A stretch of 64,000 nucleotides of DNA from Bremerella volcania (GTDB lineage: Bacteria; Planctomycetota; Planctomycetia; Pirellulales; Pirellulaceae): the NCBI RefSeq assembly GCF_007748115.1, contig NZ_CP036289.1:2294001-2358000 (forward strand), in the 5' to 3' direction. The notes beneath the pieces were generated by a model. It made no database searches. It had not been told where the DNA came from and was given only the letters and a program-made list of their open reading frames with translations. A program made the translations under genes and the position numbers. Positions 17,420 through 26,614 of this stretch are shown here, one piece after another (position 1 is the first letter of the stretch; each line of letters opens with the position of its first letter).

Positions 17420-17712
17420 GGGCTATCCTTGAGTATCGCTAGCAAAAAAGTCTTCTAGTATCTTACCCGCAATATACGCAGTTCGTTTCCAGAAGGGAAA
17501 AAGAAAACGAAGAGGCAAAAAATAAGGGCTTGCAAGGGCAATATCTGGGGGGATTTACGGATTAGCCCGAATTTTCGGCAGAGTTTACCAAACTGGTTCA
17601 ATTCCCAATCACGGACGTACCGATACAAACGGCAACGCAGGAACTTTCGTCATCGCGAGTGGTGGCGACGTCCATACCAAATACCGTGGAAGTCACAAGG
17701 TAGAAGTGGACC

Positions 17713-18558
17713 ATGTTGAGCTATCGTAAAGCACTGTGGAGCCTGGTAATTGCAGCCAATCTGGCTGTCGCGTCCAGCGTGCAAGCACAGTATGAAACCG
17801 CATTCCCCGGCGCGATGCAGCCGTTCAGCGACGTCAATCTGGAAAACTACGATTTCCAGTGGTTCGCTCCCCCGATTACCGAACAGTACGGGCAAGACAC
17901 AATCGATCCGAACACCGGGATTTTCTTTGAATATCACCGCTTGTTCATGAACGTCAGCCGTGCCGAATCCGCCCCAGGTCCCTGGGATGGTGACGCCACG
18001 TACGGTAACCGAGTCGACTTCGGTTACATGACCGACGACAACTACGGCTGGCTTTGCAGCGGCTGGCGTTTGGACGGTCCTTCGTACGACCTGGTCAACC
18101 GGGCTGACTTCAACAGCTTTGAAGTCAACCGCACTTGGCGATTGGATCAGTTCCACCAAGGGTTCTGGATCGAACCGATGATCGGTATGCGATTCGCCCA
18201 GTTCAACGACAAGACCACCGTGGTCCCGGAACCGGTCTTCGTGCAGAACAACATGCTGATGGGTCAGTTGGGTGGACGCATCTTCTCGCAGCGTGGCCAG
18301 TGGACGCTTTACTCGACCGTCCGCGGCTTCGGCGGTCAGAACTGGATCTTCCGCGGCGACATCGAAGATTACTCCAACGGGGTTGTCGGTGGTGAATTCA
18401 GCCTGGGCTGTGCCTACCACATCACTCGCGAGATCACCTTCGACGTGGCCTGGCAGCACATGTACTTCGGTACGGGCATCGGCCGCGATCCAAACTTCCA
18501 AGACAGCGACGACATGACGTTCTCCGGCGTGGCCTTCGGCTTCACGCTGAACCGTTAA
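17713..18558 (+). CDS. BBP7-like outer-membrane beta-barrel protein
   Basis: This 281-residue protein has a signal peptide (ANLAVASSVQAQY). It is rich in aromatic residues in alternation (FDVAWQHMYFGTGI, RFAQFNDKTTV, WTLYSTVRGFGGQNW), and ends ...FTLNR with a C-terminal aromatic pattern. These are signs of an outer-membrane barrel. A similar family, BBP7, is widespread in planctomycetes. Function unknown. It stands as a single gene, followed after 24 bases by a strong terminator, and should have its own promoter in the 290-base gap upstream. No close homolog can be confirmed from sequence alone. Confidence 0.7.
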   Translation: MLSYRKALWSLVIAANLAVASSVQAQYETAFPGAMQPFSDVNLENYDFQWFAPPITEQYGQDTIDPNTGIFFEYHRLFMNVSRAESAPGPWDGDATYGNRVDFGYMTDDNYGWLCSGWRLDGPSYDLVNRADFNSFEVNRTWRLDQFHQGFWIEPMIGMRFAQFNDKTTVVPEPVFVQNNMLMGQLGGRIFSQRGQWTLYSTVRGFGGQNWIFRGDIEDYSNGVVGGEFSLGCAYHITREITFDVAWQHMYFGTGIGRDPNFQDSDDMTFSGVAFGFTLNR

Positions 18559-18582
18559 TCACAGCGACTTCCACGACAAATC

Positions 18583-18615
18583 AAAAAGCCTCGCGAGCAT
18601 TCGCGAGGCTTTTTT
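18583..18615 (+). terminator. strong rho-independent terminator
   Basis: AAAAAGCCTCGCGA, a 4-base loop (GCAT), then TCGCGAGGCTTTTT. It is a 14-bp near-perfect stem ending in a T run, 24 bases after the outer-membrane protein gene. The A-rich 5' arm makes it work on the opposite strand too. Confidence 0.92.
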
Positions 18616-18640
18616 CGTGCGCGATAGGACAGATGCTCTT

Positions 18641-18822
18641 ATCTGTCCCCCTCTCCACCGTCTGCGGAGGAGAGGGTTAGGGTGAGGGGGCATCGTGCTT
18701 GCGTGAAGCGTGTGCCCGGTCGGCGTTCAGGGTCGATGGCGAAATATGGGCTGGCGACGTAGAGTAAACATCGCTCGGCAAGCCCTCACCCTAGCCCTCT
18801 CCCTTGGGAAGGGAGAGGGGAC
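18641..18822. repeat. pair of REP-like elements in inverted orientation
   Basis: CCCCTCTCCACCG...GAGAGGGTTAGGGTGAGGGGG at 18646-18690 and CCCTCACCCTAGCCCTCTCCC...GGGAGAGGGGACC at 18784-18822 face each other. Together they could form one long stem. Same family as 246-360. Confidence 0.7.
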
Positions 18823-18833
18823 CGGATCGTCAT

Positions 18834-19856
18834 CTACTTCGCCAGCTTGCCAACCTGAACGGCGGCGCCCATGTTGGCGATGCCTGGGCCGTGATAGTTT
18901 TTACCCAGCGGCAAGATCATCGGTTCTTCGTAGGGGCGATACGGCAAGATCGCCGCGATCTCGTCCAGACGCGCGCGAACGTCCGTCGGCAGTGGGCCTT
19001 TCTCGATGGCCGCGACGCAGGTTTCCAGTTGGTCGATCGTCTTGCAGCCGATGGGGATCGTGTGGATGCGCGGTTCGGCGATGGCAAACCGCAGGCAAAG
19101 CTCGACGGCCGAGATGCCTGACTCATCGAGCAGGCGAACGTACTGCTGGAACTGCTCTCGGCGTGCTTCCGACAGCCAGACCTGGTTGCTGGGATCGGAA
19201 ACGCTGGCTGGGCGTGTCAGGAAGCCTTGTCCCATGACCGAACCGAGGACGATCCCCATATCGTTGGCAGTCGCGGCGGGGATAACCGTTGATTCGGCTT
19301 CGCGAAACAGCGCGTTGTAGTTGAACGCGGTCAGGACGACGTCAAATTGGTTCTGCCGAACGAGGTAGGTCATCTCGTTGACGGTGGTGCCGGCCAGGCC
19401 GGTGAAGCGAATCGTCCCGGCCTGCTTCAGCGCGTCCAGCACCTCGAGGACCGGGCCTTCCAACGGATCGTAGCTGGTCCACCATGGGTATTGCTGCGGC
19501 CGGTCGGGCTCGTGGATCATCAGAATGTCGACGTGCTGCCGGCCGAGCAGACGCAGACTCTCTTCGACCGAAGCTTTCAGGCCGGCGGCATCTTGCGGGT
19601 TGAACGGCGTGGGCCTGCCGCCGAGCTTGGTCGTCACGATCAGCGGTGCCGTCAGGTCGGCAATCGCATTGCCCAGCGTCTGCTCGCTGTCGGCATAGGC
19701 CGGGGCCGTATCGACGGCGTTAACGCCCAGGTCAACGGCCTTGTGCATGATCCGCTTGGTTTCGCTCACGCCGCCAGCGAGCGACGAGGTATACAAGCCG
19801 CCGATGGAGAGCAGACTGATCTCAAGACCCGTCCGGCCAAGTTTTCGCGTTTCCAT
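18834..19856 (-). CDS. aldo/keto reductase
   Basis: The 340-residue protein belongs to the aldo/keto reductase superfamily (TIM barrel, NADPH). The catalytic tetrad is visible as Asp in AVDTAPAY, Tyr in the same AYADSE block, Lys in VTTKLGG and His in MIHEPD. The N-terminal METRKLGRTGLEISLLSIGG is typical of the group that includes D-threo-aldose dehydrogenase. I choose the ATG at 19856 where this motif starts, not the TTG 15 bases upstream. It lies downstream of the large FAAL fusion on the same strand, 66 bases away, and may be cotranscribed. Substrate unknown. Confidence 0.9.
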   Translation of the reverse strand: METRKLGRTGLEISLLSIGGLYTSSLAGGVSETKRIMHKAVDLGVNAVDTAPAYADSEQTLGNAIADLTAPLIVTTKLGGRPTPFNPQDAAGLKASVEESLRLLGRQHVDILMIHEPDRPQQYPWWTSYDPLEGPVLEVLDALKQAGTIRFTGLAGTTVNEMTYLVRQNQFDVVLTAFNYNALFREAESTVIPAATANDMGIVLGSVMGQGFLTRPASVSDPSNQVWLSEARREQFQQYVRLLDESGISAVELCLRFAIAEPRIHTIPIGCKTIDQLETCVAAIEKGPLPTDVRARLDEIAAILPYRPYEEPMILPLGKNYHGPGIANMGAAVQVGKLAK

Positions 19857-19921
19857 GAGGTGCACTTCCAAAAGGAGGGAGCCCCAGCGAGTCGAATCAC
19901 GGAAACGAGCAGGTCAGCAAT

Positions 19922-22900
19922 CTAACCCGCGCTGGCGTGATTCTCTCGTTGCAGCTTCGACCAGAGGGCCGCCAGTTTGTTGATCGTCTGGCGGATCTGA
20001 TCTTTGGTGTGGTGGGCGTTGACGAACAGACGCAGGCGAGCGGCCGATTCTTCCACGGCCGGGTAGGTCAGCGGTCGGGCGTTGACGCCGTCGGCCAGTA
20101 GTTTCTGAGCGAGGATCATCGTCATCATCGAATCGCCGACGATGACCGGCACGATCGGAGACTTATCGCTGCCGCCGATGTTCAGGCCGGCTTTCTTCGC
20201 CAGGTCGCGAACCAGGTCGGCGTTCTGCTGCAGCTTGGTGACCCAGCCGGGGTTTTGCTCCAGCTCGCGCAGGCTGGCCAGGGCCGCGGCGGTTGCCGGT
20301 GGGGAAAGACCGGCACTGTAGACGAAGCCGGAGGCGGTGTGCTTCAGGTAATCGACCAGTTCGTGGCTACCGGCGACGAAACCGCCCGACGAACCAAACG
20401 CTTTGCTGAGCGTGCCGATCCAGATGTCGACCTGGTTGGGGTCGGTGCCGAAGTGTTCGCATACGCCGCGGCCGGTTTTGCCGAGCGTGCCCAGTGAGTG
20501 GGCTTCGTTGACCATCAGCCATGTCTTGTGGCGATTGCGAATTTCGATCAGCTGCGGAAGTGGGCAGACGTCCCCTTCCATGCCGTAGATCCCTTCGGCG
20601 ACGATCAGCACGCGGCGATAGTCTTTGCGGATGTCGTGCAGGATCTCGTCGAGTTCACGCCAATCGTTGTGCGGGTAAGGACGACGCCTAGCACCGCTCA
20701 GGTTGGCCCCGGTGATGATGCTGCTGTGGGCCATCGAGTCGTGCAGGATCAGGTCGCCGGTTCGCAGCAAATGGCCGATCGTCGTTTCGTTGGCCGCGTG
20801 CCCGCCGGACATGAGCATCGAACTGGGAACACCGATGAATCTGGCCAGTTCGCTTTCCAGGTCGCGATGCAAAGCCCGTTCGCCAGAGATCAACCGGCTG
20901 CCGCTGGTCGATACGCCGAGGGTCTCGATGGCTTGGATCGCGGCCTTCTTCACTTCGGGATGCTCGGCCAGGCCCAGGTAGTTGTAGCCAGCGAAGTTAA
21001 TCACTTCCTTGCCATCGACGATCGCCGTGGCCGACGTGGGGCTGTCGAGGACTTGGAAGTAAGGGTTGGGAAGACCGAGGTCTCCCAGTTGTTCCGAGAT
21101 TTGCCGCACCTGGCGATACTCCGGCAATGCCGAGAAGCCGAACATCTCTTGCGGGATTTCACTCGGCGGGGCCGGATGCATGTCATCGGTGGCCAGGTAG
21201 ATCTCGATGCAATCGGCGACCTGGGCGACGGTTCGCATCGACGGCAGAACGTCGTCGGGAAAGCGGGCTCCGTAGTGATCTTCGATCGACGCGATGATTT
21301 CCATGCGTTCGAGCGAATCGAGATCGAGTTCCAGGATGTCGGTTTCGGGTTCGATCTGGCGGCCACGATCCTTGGCGATCTCGCGGATCTTGTCGATCAC
21401 CATCTGCATGGTGCGCTGGCGGACCAGCGGATCGGAAACGGCCAGCCCTTCGGCATCGGCCCGGGCAGCTTCCAGTTGAGCACGCCTCAGCTTGACGCGT
21501 TGGATTTCTTCGGAAACCTGAACCTCGTCCCAGGCCACCCAGCGCTCCAGCACCGGTAGCGTGTGCGTGAGAAAGTGCTCGCGACATGCGTGGCGCTGAA
21601 TTTTGCCGCTGGAGGTTTTGGGGATCGAACCGCGACGAATCAGGGCTACCCCGTCGACCGAGACTTCGTGCTCGATCGCCACTTCACGGCGAATGGCCGC
21701 GATGATGTCGGTCAGGTCCTTGCGCTTCGCCCGAGGCGCTTCGGCCACGACGATCAGGCGTTCCTTGTCGGCAACTTCGGCCATCACCGCGGCGGCCGTC
21801 ATCCCTTCCAGCAGATCGTGGCACTGGGTGACGGTTTGTTCGATGTCCTGCGGATAGCGATTCACGCCGCGGACGATGATCATGTCTTTCAAACGGCCGG
21901 TGATGAACAACTCGCCGTTGGTCTGCATGAAACCGAGGTCGCCCGTTCGCAGGAAAGGGCCTTCGTTGGTGTCGCTGGTGTAGGCATTGAAGATCGCTTC
22001 GGTCGCTTCTTCGTTTCGCCAGTAACCCTTGGCGATACTGGGGCCTTGAACCCAGACCTCGCCTACTTCGTCCGCTTGTCGCTTGGCGAACGTGTCGGGA
22101 TCGACGATCAAAATCCGCTGGTCAGGCAGCGTGTTACCGCAGCCGACGATCAATCGCGCGCCGTCGTCGTCCGGGTCGGCGTCCATCACCTGGTGTTGAT
22201 CGAGTGCGTAGCCATCGACCGCTTGAATTACCGGTGGGCTCTTCTTCATGCCGCCTGAGATGATGAGCGTCGCTTCGGCCATACCGTAACAGGGGTAGAA
22301 CGCCTCGCGCCGGAAGCCGCACGGTTCGAATGTCTTCGCGAAGCGATCAAGCGTTTCCGGTTTGACCGGCTCAGCCCCGTTGAAGGCCAACTCCCAACTG
22401 CTCAGGTCGAGCTTCTCGCGCTGTTCCGGCGTGATCTTCTGCACGCACAGTTCATAGGCGAAGTTTGGCCCGCCGCTGATGTTGCACTGGTACTTCGAGA
22501 TTGCCCGCAGCCAGCGATACGGCTGCTGCAGGAAGGCCATTGGCGACATCAGCACGTTCGGCTGGCCGATCTGCATGGGCTGCAGCACACCACCGATCAG
22601 GCCCATGTCGTGGTACATGGGCAACCAGAAACAGGCCCGGACGCTGCGGGTATGCTCGAACGCATACGAGATGAGCGCCGAGTTGTGCATCATATTGCCG
22701 TGGTTCAGCATCACCCCCTTGGGCGTGCCGGTCGAGCCAGAGGTGTACTGCAGGAATGCAAGCGTTTCGGCCGTGATGCCGGGCTGGTTCCATTGGGCGG
22801 CCAGCTTGTCTTCGACCTTGTCGGTGCTGATCCACTCGATCGTTTTCAGCTTGGGGGTTTCCTCGAACATCGGGACCATGCGGTCGTAGACTTCCGAGAT

Positions 22901-23263
22901 GGTTAGCGCGACCTTGGCCTGGGCATCTTCGGCGATGGCCTGGATACGCACCATGTTGCGGTTGCGGCGCGGCGGATAGGCGGGAACGGCGACCACGCCG
23001 GCGTACAAGCAGCCAAAGAACGCCGCGATGAAGTCGAGCCCCGGTGGGAACAGCAGCAACGCTCGTTCCCCTTCCATGCCGCGTGCCTGGAGTTCGGCGG
23101 CGATCGCCTGGCACCGTTTATCAAGCTGCTCGTAAGTGAGCTTGATCTCTTCGTCTTCTCCGTCGACCAGGAACGTGAAAGCTACCTGCGATCCGAGATG
23201 TTCGGCCCGGTGGCGCAAACGATCGACGATGCTGGTGGAAGGAGGAGTAAACGAGTTGAGCAT
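19922..23263 (-). CDS. fatty acyl-AMP ligase / acyl carrier protein / alpha-oxoamine synthase fusion
   Basis: The 1113-residue protein joins three enzymes. Residues 1-580 are a fatty acyl-AMP ligase (LQYTSGSTGTPKGVMLNH ATP loop, then LRTGDLGFM). About 610-720 is an acyl carrier domain with the phosphopantetheine serine at S650 (LDLDSLERMEI). About 740-1110 is an alpha-oxoamine synthase of the BioF/KBL/SPT class, with VNEAHSLGTLGKTGRG and the PLP lysine K954 in TLSKAFGSSGG. The likely chemistry is to activate a fatty acid, load it on the carrier, then condense it with an amino acid to give an alpha-amino ketone (sphingoid-base-like or acyl-aminoketone signal). The amino acid is not known. The ATG at 23263 begins the first domain cleanly; a TTG lies 45 bases upstream. 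Confidence 0.9.
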   Translation of the reverse strand: MLNSFTPPSTSIVDRLRHRAEHLGSQVAFTFLVDGEDEEIKLTYEQLDKRCQAIAAELQARGMEGERALLLFPPGLDFIAAFFGCLYAGVVAVPAYPPRRNRNMVRIQAIAEDAQAKVALTISEVYDRMVPMFEETPKLKTIEWISTDKVEDKLAAQWNQPGITAETLAFLQYTSGSTGTPKGVMLNHGNMMHNSALISYAFEHTRSVRACFWLPMYHDMGLIGGVLQPMQIGQPNVLMSPMAFLQQPYRWLRAISKYQCNISGGPNFAYELCVQKITPEQREKLDLSSWELAFNGAEPVKPETLDRFAKTFEPCGFRREAFYPCYGMAEATLIISGGMKKSPPVIQAVDGYALDQHQVMDADPDDDGARLIVGCGNTLPDQRILIVDPDTFAKRQADEVGEVWVQGPSIAKGYWRNEEATEAIFNAYTSDTNEGPFLRTGDLGFMQTNGELFITGRLKDMIIVRGVNRYPQDIEQTVTQCHDLLEGMTAAAVMAEVADKERLIVVAEAPRAKRKDLTDIIAAIRREVAIEHEVSVDGVALIRRGSIPKTSSGKIQRHACREHFLTHTLPVLERWVAWDEVQVSEEIQRVKLRRAQLEAARADAEGLAVSDPLVRQRTMQMVIDKIREIAKDRGRQIEPETDILELDLDSLERMEIIASIEDHYGARFPDDVLPSMRTVAQVADCIEIYLATDDMHPAPPSEIPQEMFGFSALPEYRQVRQISEQLGDLGLPNPYFQVLDSPTSATAIVDGKEVINFAGYNYLGLAEHPEVKKAAIQAIETLGVSTSGSRLISGERALHRDLESELARFIGVPSSMLMSGGHAANETTIGHLLRTGDLILHDSMAHSSIITGANLSGARRRPYPHNDWRELDEILHDIRKDYRRVLIVAEGIYGMEGDVCPLPQLIEIRNRHKTWLMVNEAHSLGTLGKTGRGVCEHFGTDPNQVDIWIGTLSKAFGSSGGFVAGSHELVDYLKHTASGFVYSAGLSPPATAAALASLRELEQNPGWVTKLQQNADLVRDLAKKAGLNIGGSDKSPIVPVIVGDSMMTMILAQKLLADGVNARPLTYPAVEESAARLRLFVNAHHTKDQIRQTINKLAALWSKLQRENHASAG

Positions 23264-23484
23264 CTCTGGAGTCACGAGCTTTTCAGTCTCCGCTGGGACA
23301 AATCGCAAAGGGGCACGGTGGTTCGAGGGTGCCGATGTCTTCGGCGGTCATGGTCTTCGGCGGTCACGCTTCCGACGGCAACGGGTACAAACGCGCCGGG
23401 TAGTGAGGAGTAGGACGAGAATAGGTATCAAACTGGTGCATAGGGCCGTATCGCCGATTTCCGCTATTCACTCGGGGCCGTCCA

Positions 23485-23712
23485 TCAGGCCCACGTACGA
23501 CCGCTGCATTTGGTGATGCGGCCCTCATATTCGCCGATCAGACCGCCCACGACGTCCCAGCAATCGGGGCGACGAACTTCGATGTCCCCTTGGCGATTGA
23601 TGCGAACGATGGAAGTCTCGGTAATATGGGACTTCTTTAAATCTTCGGCGGTCAATTCGTCATCGGTTAAGGCATCCATCAATTCTTTGCCTGTCATTTC
23701 GATGAACTGCAT
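23485..23712 (-). CDS. small conserved hypothetical protein
   Basis: This 75-residue protein, MQFIEMTGKELMDALTD onward, is acidic at the N-terminus and ends in PDCWDVVGGLIGEYEGRITKCSG with two cysteines. I do not recognise a family. Codon use resembles that of its neighbours and the frame is uninterrupted, so it is probably real. It begins at the ATG at 23712; a TTG three codons upstream is possible. It lies on the same strand as the FAAL fusion, 222 bases upstream. Confidence 0.6.
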   Translation of the reverse strand: MQFIEMTGKELMDALTDDELTAEDLKKSHITETSIVRINRQGDIEVRRPDCWDVVGGLIGEYEGRITKCSGRTWA

Positions 23713-24035
23713 GGCTTGCAAACTTTCGACTATGAACGAGCTTAAGACATTTTCGGCCCGGCAGAGGGCAATCGTCCATGATAACGTAAACCGATCGTTG
23801 GGGGAGTATCACGTCTGGAGAATTGCAACCGAAAAACCGGCCCTATGGGGGAGGTGAAACGGCCGTTTTCTTAGTTTTTTCGCGGGACATGCACCGAGGG
23901 CAACCGTAATTCATGTGAAGATCTTATTGAGATCAGACGCGAAACAAGTCATCCTGGTTGCCAGGGTAAGCGATCGCGATACCTTACACCCATGCCACCC
24001 ACCTTTGGCAACAATCTTTCCCGGGAGTCCCGCCT
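23713..24035. other. intergenic region with terminator-like hairpin
   Basis: This 323-base region lies between divergent genes. An imperfect hairpin at 23831-23870 (GAAAAACCGGCC with GGCCGTTTTC) is followed on the plus strand by TTAGTTTTTT. No plus-strand gene precedes it, so it might end a small transcript starting in this gap. Confidence 0.4.
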
Positions 24036-25622
24036 GTGTCGCTTCGTTCATTTCAATCCGCCGCCAATACGTTTCTCTCGGACCGCCGTCAGTTCGTGCT
24101 GGGGGCTGGCTCGATGGCTCTGCTTCCCTGGTTGGGGCAATGCGTTCAAGGGGCGATGAAAACCAGTGCGTCGTTCGCCAAAAATCCCTTCACGCTCGGC
24201 GTTGCTTCCGGCGATCCGCAGCCTGATGGCTTCGTGCTGTGGACGCGTCTGGCGCCGGAACCCCTGGGCGGGGGCGGCATGCCCAGTGATACCTTTGAGG
24301 TGACCTGGGAGCTGTCCGAAGACGAAACCTTCAACAAGATCACCCAAGTCGGCAAGGCCTTCGCGACCCCGCAGCTGGGACATAGCGTGCACGTCGAAGT
24401 GCAAGGATTGCCGGCCGATCGATGGTACTACTACCGCTTTCAATGTGGTGACGCGATCAGCCCGGTGGGCCGTGCCCGGACAACGCCCGGCTATGATGTG
24501 ATGGCCGACCAACTGCGATTTGCGTTCGCTTCGTGTCAGCACTACGAACACGGCCTGTTCACCGCCTACGAACACATGGCCCAGGAAGACCTTGACCTGG
24601 TGGTGCACCTGGGGGATTACATCTACGAGTATCCCGCCAACAGCAAAGCCATTCGTCAGCACATTGGTCAGGAGATTCAGTCCCTCAACGATTACCGCAA
24701 TCGATACGCGCTTTATCGAACCGATGAACACCTGCAAGCGGCTCACGCCTTGTGCCCTTGGCTGTTGGTGTGGGACGACCACGAGTTCGACAACAACTGT
24801 GCCGGCGATATTTCGGAAGAGCATGACGTCAGTCCGGAAGACTTCCTGCTGCGTCGCGCAACGGCGTACCAGGTGTATTACGAAATGATGCCGCTGCGCA
24901 GCCGCAGCATGCCGCGTGGCCCCCACATGCAGCTATATCGCCGGATCCCTTATGGCCGCCTGGCGAACTTCGAGATGCTCGATACGCGGCAGTACCGCAC
25001 TGAGCAGCCCAACGGCGACGGCCTCAAGCCGATGAACGACGCCGCCCGGGACCACAAGAACACGCTTTTGGGCGACAAGCAAGAGCACTGGCTGATGCGC
25101 GACCTGATCGCTTCGCAGAGCAATTGGAATGTGCTGGGACAGCAAGTGATGATGGCCCCGGCCGATCGCCTGGAAGGTGAGAAAAAGGCCTACAGCATGG
25201 ATCAGTGGCCTGGGTATACGCACTCGCGTGATCGCTTGCTAGGCTTCATGCGGGATCGCAAGGTTCCTAACCCGGTGGTTTTGACCGGCGACATTCATAA
25301 CAATTGGGTCAACGACCTGAAGGTGAACTTCGAGGACGACAAGGACCCGACCATGGGAACCGAGTTCGTCTGCACGTCGATCTCCTCAGGCGGCAACGGT
25401 CAAAAGGCCGAAGATCGGGCCAAGGTTCTCACCAGCGAGAATCCCTTCGTCAAGTTCTTCAATGCCGAACGCGGCTACGTCAGCTGCACGGTTACGCCGC
25501 AGGAGTGGCGGAGCGATTACCAGGTCGTCGAGTTCATCGATAAGCCTGGGGCACCGAAGATCACGCGTGCCTCGTATGTGATCGAATCAGGCGTGCCTGG
25601 TGCGAAACCTGCTGGCAGTTAG
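24036..25622 (+). CDS. phoD: Tat-exported alkaline phosphatase D
   Basis: The 528-residue protein starts at a GTG with GGGAG 8 bases upstream and has a twin-arginine signal (SDRRQFVLGAGS, Arg 17-18). Metal ligands of the PhoD family are all visible: ASCQHYEHG (Cys), VHLGDYIYEY, VWDDHEFDNN and VLTGDIHNNW. These bind one iron and two calcium ions that hydrolyse phosphate mono- and diesters. The length is as expected. It should be active outside the cytoplasm and be induced when phosphate is short, but no Pho box is visible in the upstream region. A secreted EEP-family hydrolase follows on the same strand. Confidence 0.93.
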   Translation: MSLRSFQSAANTFLSDRRQFVLGAGSMALLPWLGQCVQGAMKTSASFAKNPFTLGVASGDPQPDGFVLWTRLAPEPLGGGGMPSDTFEVTWELSEDETFNKITQVGKAFATPQLGHSVHVEVQGLPADRWYYYRFQCGDAISPVGRARTTPGYDVMADQLRFAFASCQHYEHGLFTAYEHMAQEDLDLVVHLGDYIYEYPANSKAIRQHIGQEIQSLNDYRNRYALYRTDEHLQAAHALCPWLLVWDDHEFDNNCAGDISEEHDVSPEDFLLRRATAYQVYYEMMPLRSRSMPRGPHMQLYRRIPYGRLANFEMLDTRQYRTEQPNGDGLKPMNDAARDHKNTLLGDKQEHWLMRDLIASQSNWNVLGQQVMMAPADRLEGEKKAYSMDQWPGYTHSRDRLLGFMRDRKVPNPVVLTGDIHNNWVNDLKVNFEDDKDPTMGTEFVCTSISSGGNGQKAEDRAKVLTSENPFVKFFNAERGYVSCTVTPQEWRSDYQVVEFIDKPGAPKITRASYVIESGVPGAKPAGS

Positions 25623-25636
25623 ATAATAACAAGGGC

Positions 25637-25660
25637 GGCCCAGAGATAACTCTCCGGGCC
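25637..25660 (+). terminator. hairpin after phoD, possible terminator
   Basis: GGCCCAGAGA (25637-25646) pairs with TCTCCGGGCC (25651-25660) with one A-C mismatch and a 4-base loop. No T run follows, so termination is uncertain. Confidence 0.4.
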
Positions 25661-25711
25661 ACCCAAGATAATCCCCCCTTCCCCGTGATTGATCGAGAAC
25701 AACGCTTATCC

Positions 25712-26578
25712 ATGCGTACTATTCTGCTTCTCTGCGTGGCCCTGTTGGCCGGTATGACCGTTTCGACGCTGCTAGGTGCCGAGCCGGAGGAGGACGCGGT
25801 GAACGTGATGTCCTTCAACATTCGTTACGGCACTGCCAACGATGGCGAGAATCACTGGGACCGGCGCAAGGAGTTCGTGGCTGAGACCATTCAAGAGGTG
25901 AATCCCGATCTGCTGGGCACGCAGGAATGTCTCGGTTTTCAGCGCGACTTCCTGGCCAAGCAGTTGCCTGGGTACCAGGTGCACGCCGCGGCCCGGGAAG
26001 ATGGCAAGGAGCAGGGAGAGATGTGTGCAATCTTCTTTCGTACCGATCGCTTCGAGAAACTCGACGCCGGTCACTTCTGGCTGAGCGAAACGCCGGACGT
26101 GCCAGGCAGCAAGAGCTGGGACAGCAGCCTGCCGCGGATGGCCAGTTGGGTGAAGCTGAAGGACAAGAAGGCCGTGGATGCCAAGCCAATCGTGTACATC
26201 AATACGCACTTCGATCACCGCGGCCCCGAGGCCCGCTATCAGTCGGCCAAGATGATTCGCGAGAAGATCGCGCAGTTGGGCGACGTCGACGTCATCCTGA
26301 CCGGCGACTTCAACGCCGGTGAAGGATCAAAACCCTACGTGGCGATGTTCGCGGAAGAGTCCCCTGTCGTCGATACGTATCGCACCGTTCACCCCGAAAA
26401 GAAAGCCGGCGAAGGAACGTTCTCGAATTTCGACGTCAAGAACACCGGCGGAGCACGCATCGACTGGATCGGCGCCGGCCGCGGCTGGAACATCGTCGAG
26501 GCGAAGATCCTGCCGATCCACCGCGACGGCAGCACCCCCTCGGATCACTTGCCAATCACGGCGAAGCTGGCGCGGTAA
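25712..26578 (+). CDS. secreted endonuclease/exonuclease/phosphatase-family hydrolase
   Basis: This 288-residue protein opens with a signal peptide (ILLLCVALLAGMTVSTLLGAE). It carries the EEP fold landmarks: MSFNIRYGT, LGTQE, HFWLSE, TGDFNAGEGSKP and SDHLPI. The Asp-Asn and Asp-His pairs form the Mg-dependent centre shared with DNase I and exonuclease III. Being exported, it may act on extracellular DNA or on phosphoesters such as lipids or inositol phosphates. The true start is the ATG at 25712. It lies 89 bases after phoD, so a joint role in phosphate scavenging is possible (inference). Confidence 0.88.
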   Translation: MRTILLLCVALLAGMTVSTLLGAEPEEDAVNVMSFNIRYGTANDGENHWDRRKEFVAETIQEVNPDLLGTQECLGFQRDFLAKQLPGYQVHAAAREDGKEQGEMCAIFFRTDRFEKLDAGHFWLSETPDVPGSKSWDSSLPRMASWVKLKDKKAVDAKPIVYINTHFDHRGPEARYQSAKMIREKIAQLGDVDVILTGDFNAGEGSKPYVAMFAEESPVVDTYRTVHPEKKAGEGTFSNFDVKNTGGARIDWIGAGRGWNIVEAKILPIHRDGSTPSDHLPITAKLAR

Positions 26579-26614
26579 GATCGTCCAGCGGATGGGAACG
26601 ATGGTTCGCGTGAG

